Below the pieces are notes generated by a model that worked only from the letters and a program-made list of their open reading frames with translations, did no database searches and was not told where the DNA came from. This document shows, in pieces, positions 57,651 through 64,000 of a stretch of 64,000 bases of DNA. Made by a program: the position numbers and the translations under genes. Source of the DNA: Gyromitra esculenta (Eukaryota > Ascomycota > Pezizomycetes > Pezizales > Discinaceae); assembly GCA_038503075.1 (NCBI GenBank), contig JBCAML010000007.1:186001-250000 (forward strand), in the 5' to 3' direction. Each line of letters opens with the position of its first letter. Position 1 is the stretch's first letter.

Positions 57651-59218
57651 CGCCAAAGAGGCTCTCGTGCATAGGAAGCTGCGGCTCCACTTTTATTGCC
57701 CTTCCATGTTTGTTTTGTGAGAGTGCAGAACCTAAAGCGCTCAGCGGAACTGGTCACGAAAACCTGGTTAAAGCTTCCGCTCTGGAGAAAGGTGTGTCCC
57801 GGTACCGTGGGCGAACTGTGTCTTGTCTGATGTCTTGAGGGCGGCGGGTATATCGTGAACGCTCTTAAGCTTGGCTACGCTGAACGGGAGCGGGGAACCC
57901 TCCTCGCCTAATTCTGAGTCATGGAGTGGTCGTATCCGCATTGATAGCTTCGTGTGGCTTATTCAATGAACTCTAGATAGACTGCTAGGCACAGTAAATT
58001 TAGTTGTCCTTTACCATGATTCTATAGCTACCAAGGTTCCAAGTGACCCTCGAACGCGGAGCGTGCTGGGGAATCCCGTCTTAGCTCCACATCCAGTGAG
58101 ATTGGACGGCCTAGATTCCAGGGTTTGACTCATTACTAGGGCCCTTGGAAAATTTTGGGTTTGGTTAGCTGACGGAAATAGCTACGGTTTTCCTAGGAGG
58201 TACTAAGAAATTACAACCTCTACTATTATTCCGGTTAAAAACTAGTTACCAGGTAAGCATAGCTTAGATTGGATGGTTGGATTATCTAGATCTAGAGAGG
58301 TGATTTAACCTCGTCATATATTTCAGTACCCCGCTCACTGCTACAGCGAGTAGCCTGTATTGAGACAGCGCGAACTCGTAGAGGAATTCCAACTAGTGCA
58401 TCAATGAATGTAGAGCCAAAAATCACAGCCATCATGTCTGACTTAGGAAATGAAGATTACCCCACCTCAACCAATCAAAATATAGAAATGTACTACAGAC
58501 ACCGCCCAGTTCCTTCATGATAAGCGAAACGCTACAGTCTTCTAATACTTGCGGGGAAAGCATCTAGTTTCTACTTATGTAGTTAGCCTGTGCATAAGAC
58601 GACAAATATCTGTCATACAAATTGTCCACCTAGGGATTTCTAGGGACCATGTGAGCACGCTCAATTTTGCCACCAACGAAACTTGCTAGTATGATGTATG
58701 AGACAGCTCAAGGCGAGCAGGAAGATATGCCTCAAGGCGCCTCGTGCTTGTTGGTGTCTGTTTTAAGCTTTCCGAGAGTATAGAGGGCGCGGTTTAAGTC
58801 GCTCGAGAGACCTAGAGGTGTTTTAGTACTTCTAGTATCAAATTGGACCTACTATACTGGAACTAAAGGGATATACGCATACACACAGGCGGCTAACGCA
58901 GGCGTTCAAATCTGTTGCTACTGGATCAATTTACAGAAATTTGGAACAATTATTAGAAATATTTTACTACAAACTCCTATTATGTAGCCCTACAACTGTA
59001 ATAGCGTAGAAATCAGGGCACCTCGAAACAGGAAGCCACACGTGCCTCAGTACGCCTCATTCTATCTCGAGGCAAAGTCTTAAGTCGAGGTTTGTTTTGT
59101 GGATCGGTCATACTAATCCTTATTCTTTCAAGAAAATTTGCCTCTGTGAATGGTGTCTCGCCAACGCACTAGAACTACGAAAAACCTGAACGTCATAACT
59201 GCGGGAGTAGTACTGCAT

Positions 59219-59354
59219 GTTATCCGAATGGAAAGAGTTACCAAGGTCGGTGTCAGTCGGGTCTAGGGGCCTTACCTGGGTACTATCGTTGAAGCAGTGT
59301 TATCCTGATTGAGAGAGTCTCCAAGGTCAGTCTTGGTCGGGTCTGGAGGGCCTT
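59219..59354. repeat. Imperfect direct repeat, two units of about 55 bp
   Basis: Units at 59219-59272 and 59299-59354 share TGTTATCC, a GAAAGAGTTACCAAGGTC-like block and GTCGGGTCT then GGGCCTT, with roughly one change in five. Separated by 26 bp. Noncoding. Confidence 0.65.
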
Positions 59355-60321
59355 CTGTTGTTCATCATTTTTAATCGTAGATTTTGTGATATGTTAAGGG
59401 CGTTTAAGGGCACGAGTGATGGCAAGTGATACGCATATGTAGCACATGAGCAGAGTTAGTGGCGGAACCGCTTCTAAACTTCTGCGGCGGTTAGGTTAGA
59501 GATTCTAATCACGTCTCGAAGGATTGGTTCTGGGTTATAGTTTGTTTCAGTGTGGTGTATGATCAGTGGGCAAGTTGTGGAGTGGAGTGAGGTGGTTCAC
59601 GAGAACAGTGTTATGCCTAAGCTGAGAACTGATCGAGGCTAAGATTGTTTGCAAGGGCCCTGTTTCTTCGATAACCGAGAGCCCTGCATATTGGTAATGG
59701 AGGGGTGGTGGAGACAATAGTTCCGATCAGATCTGGATATCCAGTAGCCCTCTACGTCATATCTATTTTTTTTTTGATCAGTCAGGAAATGGTCTATACG
59801 AAAAATCTGGCCAGCAAAGGATCATGAGATTACATGTAGTTTGTGACTATCTTTGGAATAAAAATATAGTTGGTCTTCAACCTCACCTAAACGTATAGCG
59901 GACCGCAGCCTTGGATCCGCCCCCGACCTCCTCTCTCGCAGCCTACCACCCCACCAGCCAACGCAAGTCCAAACCCTGTCTCGACCAAAAAAAATAGGGC
60001 GTTTTTTGTTCCACGTGATTGCTGGACATAATCCCCCGGAAGTATCAAAGATATCATAGTACTGGCTTGCTACAGCTTTGCCACAACAGCTATTGTATAC
60101 GGTGGGTTCTCTCTATGCGAATATCTCCGATATAGACACTCTACCACTTTAAATCGGCGGAATGTGGCATCCTTTCTCCTCATATGTAGCAACTTACGTT
60201 ACCAGGTTTGCGTGTGTCGCACGTGGCATTGACGTATATTCTCCGTTTGCGAGGGCATAGCTGTATCGCGAGAAAGTGTACACGTGATTTTACCTGCACG
60301 GAATTGTGTGTAGTGGTGATA

Positions 60322-60534
60322 ATGCCTGACTATGGTCCGTCTAGCAGTGGTTTTGTCAGGACTGCGGGTCCAGCAGACGGCTCAAGAGTATCCGCTAATA
60401 GCAGTGACTTTCTCGCTGCCTTAAGTATGGGCATCAGTAAAACAGCGAGCTTCCAGTTCGCCTCACTGGGTCCATTTGGGGGTGAGAGTTTCTTGGAAGA
60501 CCTTGTGGGGAATTCGAAGATAGGATTGCCATAG
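60322..60534 (+). CDS. Small hypothetical protein, weak
   Basis: 70 codons from an ATG in a reasonable context (GATAATGCC). Polar, Ser/Gly-rich with a mildly hydrophobic centre (DFLAALSMGISKTASFQFAS). No family recognised. The frame is open further upstream without ATG. It converges on a 71-codon minus frame at 60535-60750 that includes one hydrophobic span; neither is supported beyond being open. Confidence 0.2.
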   Translation: MPDYGPSSSGFVRTAGPADGSRVSANSSDFLAALSMGISKTASFQFASLGPFGGESFLEDLVGNSKIGLP

Positions 60535-61088
60535 CTAGACCTGTACGCTTCTCTTCAGTTTAGCATCCCCACTCCATTTCTCTTTAGTGTGCTCTATTAA
60601 GATACTCGACAGAATCACGATTATTATCGTTACAAACTCCCCACAGGCTCCTATCATGAGCCCATAGAAGCTACAGTCTATTATCTCGTCCCAGCACCCA
60701 CTTTCATGAAAACCACATCCCGCATTATCGCACCCACAAGCAACAAACACGCAAGAATGCTGAAACGAAATTCATGTCTCGGAAGTTGCCATAGCCACAG
60801 AACGGCCTAAGAACAAAATTTACGGCCCACAGCGGGCCGTGGTGTTGGTTTCTGGACTCGATTCCCCCCTCCCCCCCCGAGCCGGAGATTACCTTTATTT
60901 AGGGGAAGCCAAGTTTTGTGTATTCGGCCGCGCAGACGGCAAGTACCTTCTTCCAACTTCATAGATGAATGGTGTTATGTTTGCTCATCTTAGAGATGAA
61001 TTAGAGAATACTTAGATGACGCGGCAAGGTCGTGGTGTATGTAGAGTAAGGATGTCGAAATATTCGGTGAAATAGCTAATTAGTCAAC

Positions 61089-61113
61089 GCAGGTTCAAAT
61101 CCTGCCTCGATCA
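61089..61113 (+). other. tRNA-like 3' half (T arm, acceptor strand and terminator)
   Basis: GCAGG-TTCAAAT-CCTGC is a perfect T arm with a consensus B box (GGTTCAAATCC), followed by CTCGATC, an A where the discriminator would be, and a T5 run after GTG. A 5' acceptor GATCGAG is not found; the best upstream partner, GGTCGTG near 61028, leaves a mismatch and no normal D or anticodon arm. Most likely a tRNA fragment or the tRNA-derived part of a SINE-like insertion. Confidence 0.4.
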
Positions 61114-61137
61114 GTGTTTTTATTAATTTGATATTTT

Positions 61138-61428
61138 GTGCTGGCTCTGTTATTAGAACCGAAGACGATCAATGTGAATGCGGCAGGGGGAAGTCAAAAT
61201 GTCCAGCACATTCTTGAAGAGCGCGGGTTTACGATCGACTCCAGAAGTGAAGCAGAGAAAAAAGTGGAGAAAGCAGTAGGGATAAGAGAGCTACTGTATA
61301 CCCAGGACGGCATCGAGCATGGAGTCAAAATATGGAGAGAGTTCAAAGAAAACCGGAGATGCGAGAGAGAGGAGAAAAAGGAAGATGCGAGAGAACTGGA
61401 GTGGGGATATGGGGACCTGGAGAGATAG
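61138..61428 (+). pseudogene. Open frame without ATG, possible terminal exon or relic
   Basis: 96 codons with no initiating ATG; LLLEPKTINVNAAGGSQN near the start, then Lys/Glu/Arg-rich helical sequence (EKAVGIRELLYTQDGIEHG, then EEKKEDARELE). A possible acceptor TGTTATTAG lies at about 61148-61156. The first part faintly recalls an ankyrin unit. No upstream exon was identified. Confidence 0.25.
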
Positions 61429-62142
61429 AAAAGAAATTGTAAAGCTAGATCAGATAGGGGAAAGAAGGAGAGCAGACTGTTAGCGATGTGCTTGTTTTAT
61501 AGTTTGGTTGTTTGAGTAGGTTTAGATAGACTGCGAGTGTGTGTTTGTTTGTTTTTGTTTTTATGTTTTTAGTTAGTGCGATTGCCATAACCCAAGGGTT
61601 AGATGCGTAAATGAATTTTACTTACTTGCTGGCTCTGTTGTTACCACCGTATTTCTTGTCGACTCTAGGTGTGCCGAATGAAATAGTAAATGGGTAAATT
61701 ATCGACTCTAGAGCTCGAGAGCTACGGTCGTAGTATGGTGATCGTGTTCTTGGTAAGTGGGTGCTGTAGAACCACATATACTGTGGAATTATTTAGGTTG
61801 GTGTAGTCTCTGAGGACTCGCAGTGCGCAATGGGGAGTAGATAGCAGCTTTTGTACACTTTTCTCCCATACTTCAAGTATCCGTCAAAGGATAGGTAGCT
61901 GCAGGTATGATACCAAGCCACTGCTACAAACATACCCACCACCAAAGCATTGGGGGCACCAAGGGGTAAGAACCGTACCGCAGAACTCACAGTCCAAAGC
62001 TACTGCTACGACAAAACTTTTTATTGCAGTCGCAATATCTACAACCCATCTATTCTATTCTACCCCGCCACCTCCAAAAACCCAAAAGAGCCTCCCCCCC
62101 AAAAAAAAGAAGAAAAAAAAGGCTATTTACAACCCAAATCTA

Positions 62143-64000
62143 TCACGAAACACTCCACACATCCAAGCCCACCCCCGCCACAACCACCCATCCTTTTCCT
62201 TTTCCTTCCCCTCCGTCCTCCATGCCCACCTCCCCATCTTCCACAACTCGCTGCACGCCCACAGCCCCCGCCACATCCGCAACACTTGTATACCCTTCCT
62301 CAACACGCACGATCTCCACCTCCCCGTGTACGTAGCGCACATCCCACACTCTAGCCATCTGGTCCACGCCAGCCGTAACCACCCTGCCACCAAGCCTCAA
62401 AACCGCCGTAACAGCAGACGCATGTGCCCTCGGCAGCACCCACGTCTTGACCTCCATCTCCCCCGTCTTCGTGTCCGTGTCCGTGTCCGTCGTCTGCGCT
62501 GCTGGTACAACAACCCGCGTAACAGCGAATGCACAGTCGTCGCCGCCGCTCAGTATCTCGATACAGCTTCCGTCTGCCGCGACCGAGGCCGACATCGCTT
62601 TGATCCCGGACTGGTGCACGGCCTTCGAGAACGCGGGGGCGGGCAGGGAGAGGGTGGTTTTTTTGTTTTCGGGGCTCTTGTTCTTCTTTTTGCGTTTTTT
62701 CTTCTGCGAGGGTGTGAGTGGGACGAGCGTTAAGTGTGTAGTGGTGGTGATGATGGTGGTGGTGATGTTGAAGTGGGAGAGCAGGGCGGATATGTTCCAT
62801 GCGGTGATGTGGCCGTCTGTGGATGCTACCAGGAGGTGTATTTGCGAGCGGAGCAGGGTGAGGGTGCAGTGCAGGAGACAGCAGGACTTGTAGGCGCCGC
62901 GTATGAGCAGGGTGAATGTTTTAGTGGAGATGTTGTAGTTGTAGATCTGTTGTGTATGGTTAGTAGGAGTAGGAAGAAGAGTGGAGAGAGAGAGAATCCC
63001 CGGGGGGAGGGGGGACCTTGATAGTACTGTCGCTGTAAACCATAGCGATTATAAACCCGATCGCTTCTCGGGCTTCTCCATCGCTGTACAGTGATGCTAG
63101 ATCGAACCCACATATTCTCAGATCACCGCCTTCTTCGCTGACCGGACACTTTGCCTCTTCCACCACGCCCAGGCTCCCTGCTAGCGGCCGCACCCGCCAT
63201 ACGAAAAACTCCTCTGCTCCACCACTGGAGAATAGCCACCGCCCACACGCAGACCACACGAGGTGCTGCACGCCCGTGGTATGTCTCTTGAACACCGCCA
63301 CGCTCTGCACTTTCCCGGTACTTGCGTCGAGCTGCGAGAGCCGGATAACGGTGTCTTCGGCGCCTGTCGCCAGAACGCGCTGATCGGGCGATACCGCGAT
63401 CGCCTTCATCTCGCGCCCATGCAGGCCTTGCTGGAGCACTCGCTGCTTCGTGAGCGGGGTGCGGGCAATATGGACCTGCTCTAGTAAGCGAGTGATACTC
63501 CGTGACGTCCGAGTGAGAGCTGGTGCAGCAACATACCTTCGACGCCTTGGTCCACACGACCCAGCCCTCGCCTTCGCCGCCGGGCGGCCAGTAGAAGCCC
63601 CAGGCTCTGTGCGCGCCCCCGCACTCCACGAGCGCAACTTCGCACCCCGCGTCTTGGTCCCACACGAAGAAGCTTTTCCCGCGGAACCCGTAGAGCACCA
63701 GTTTCTCGGTCCCTGCCACAACGCCCTCGACAACGCTGCCCATCCCCGGCTTCGCGGAGTGCAGAACCACCATCTTCATCTTACCGCCGCCGCCGCCCTC
63801 CCGGGCCGCGAAGGAGAGGATGGAGTATCCTCCGTTGCGCCCCGTGGTTACCACGCCCACGGCTTTACACTCGATCCCCGTGACCGCGTCCCCGCCGTGC
63901 ACCACCCCGCTCCAGCACCCCAGCAGCGCGCCAGAAAACGCATACACGGCAACAGCGCCGTGTCTAGATCCTAGGATTGCGAATCCAGCAGCACAATCAA
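62143..64000 (-). CDS. WDR6/RTT10-like WD40 protein, 3' part
   Basis: Partial at the window end; at least three exons: 63537-64000 (open at the edge), 63017-63478 and 62143-62946, in consistent phase (576 visible residues to the stop). WD40 repeats are recognisable: DCAAGFAILGSRHGAVAVYA, KMVVLHSAKP..., REMKAIAVSPDQRVLATGAED then TVIRLSQL, TTGVQHLVWSACGRWLFSSGG, LHCTLTLLRSQIHLLVASTD then GHITAWN, SGIKAMSASV and HASAVTAVLRLGGRVVTAGVD with ARVWDV. The order, long low-complexity inserts and the KKRKKKNKSPENKK patch before HQSGI fit WDR6/Rtt10, which partners Trm7 in tRNA 2'-O-methylation and also acts in endosomal recycling. The N-terminal propeller is outside the window, so the subfamily call is inferred. 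Confidence 0.8.

Larger units (their letters stand above)
55043..62142. other. Long gene-poor region
   Basis: About 7 kb with no gene I can support strongly. Overlapping small frames on both strands (for example 56185-56577 minus against 56268-56564 plus) look accidental. It holds TACATGTA at 56665 and 59831, a perfect hairpin at 57626-57650, a direct repeat at 59219-59354, a tRNA-like 3' arm at 61089-61113 and two weak open frames (60322-60534, 61138-61428), listed separately. C and G homopolymers near 60866-60880 flank no gene. Confidence 0.4.

Noticed and set aside
1..64000. CRISPR arrays, operons or bacterial-type regulatory sites
   Set aside because: The DNA is eukaryotic with spliced genes; no regularly spaced identical repeats with unique spacers were seen.

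Overview
This window is nuclear DNA from a filamentous ascomycete fungus (Pezizomycotina). Evidence: genes split by short GT-AG introns of about 50-110 nt, fungus-restricted families (Pil1/Lsp1 eisosome core, SUR7/PalI, UPF0590/DUF1769, PTH11-like rhodopsin-domain 7TM), and a Spc7-type kinetochore scaffold. The exact class cannot be read from the sequence. All intron positions were worked out by hand from splice signals, reading phase and family conservation, so small errors at exon edges are possible.

Layout. 1-1454: 5' part of a mitochondrial ACSF3-type acyl-CoA synthetase (-) divergent from a BolA protein (+). 4.2-6.0 kb: PPZ-type phosphatase (-). 6.0-12.6 kb: no convincing gene. 12.6-16.0 kb: eisosome protein Pil1 (-) followed, after one in-frame UGA, by a 642-codon open frame. 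16.0-18.1 kb: simple repeats and a small MITE-like element. 18.1-26.4 kb: dense housekeeping block with an unknown protein, NatC subunit NAA38, ribosomal protein uS17 (RPS11) and the kinetochore scaffold SPC7/KNL1. 27.0-35.7 kb: accessory-looking stretch with an odd tRNA-Thr, an ankyrin relic, a UPF0590 gene, a coiled-coil protein divergent from an HSPA12-like Hsp70, and a second MITE-like element. 36.5-38.0 kb: methionine aminopeptidase 1 (-). 40.6-41.8 kb: SUR7 family membrane protein. 46.5-50.4 kb: RAD2/XPG nuclease. 51.1-55.0 kb: PTH11-like 7TM protein and a secreted tyrosinase (both -). 55-62 kb: gene-poor, with decayed fragments. 62.1-64.0 kb: 3' part of a WDR6/RTT10-like WD40 gene (-), running off the window.

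How genes relate. Pil1 and SUR7 both belong to the eisosome/MCC plasma-membrane compartment. The synthetase and BolA share a 221-bp intergenic region and both look mitochondrial. SPC7 carries both PP1 docking motifs and a MELT-like array. MAP1 and NAA38 both act on nascent protein N-termini.

Most interesting points: the Pil1-UGA-ORF arrangement (readthrough, unresolved splicing or a broken gene); an Asn/Leu heptad ladder in a coiled-coil protein that is a divergent neighbour of an Hsp70-like gene; 11 intergenic copies of the palindrome TACATGTA; a tRNA-Thr with 4 extra bases at the canonical intron site; and two short inverted-repeat elements. I did not find a clearly new multi-gene system.
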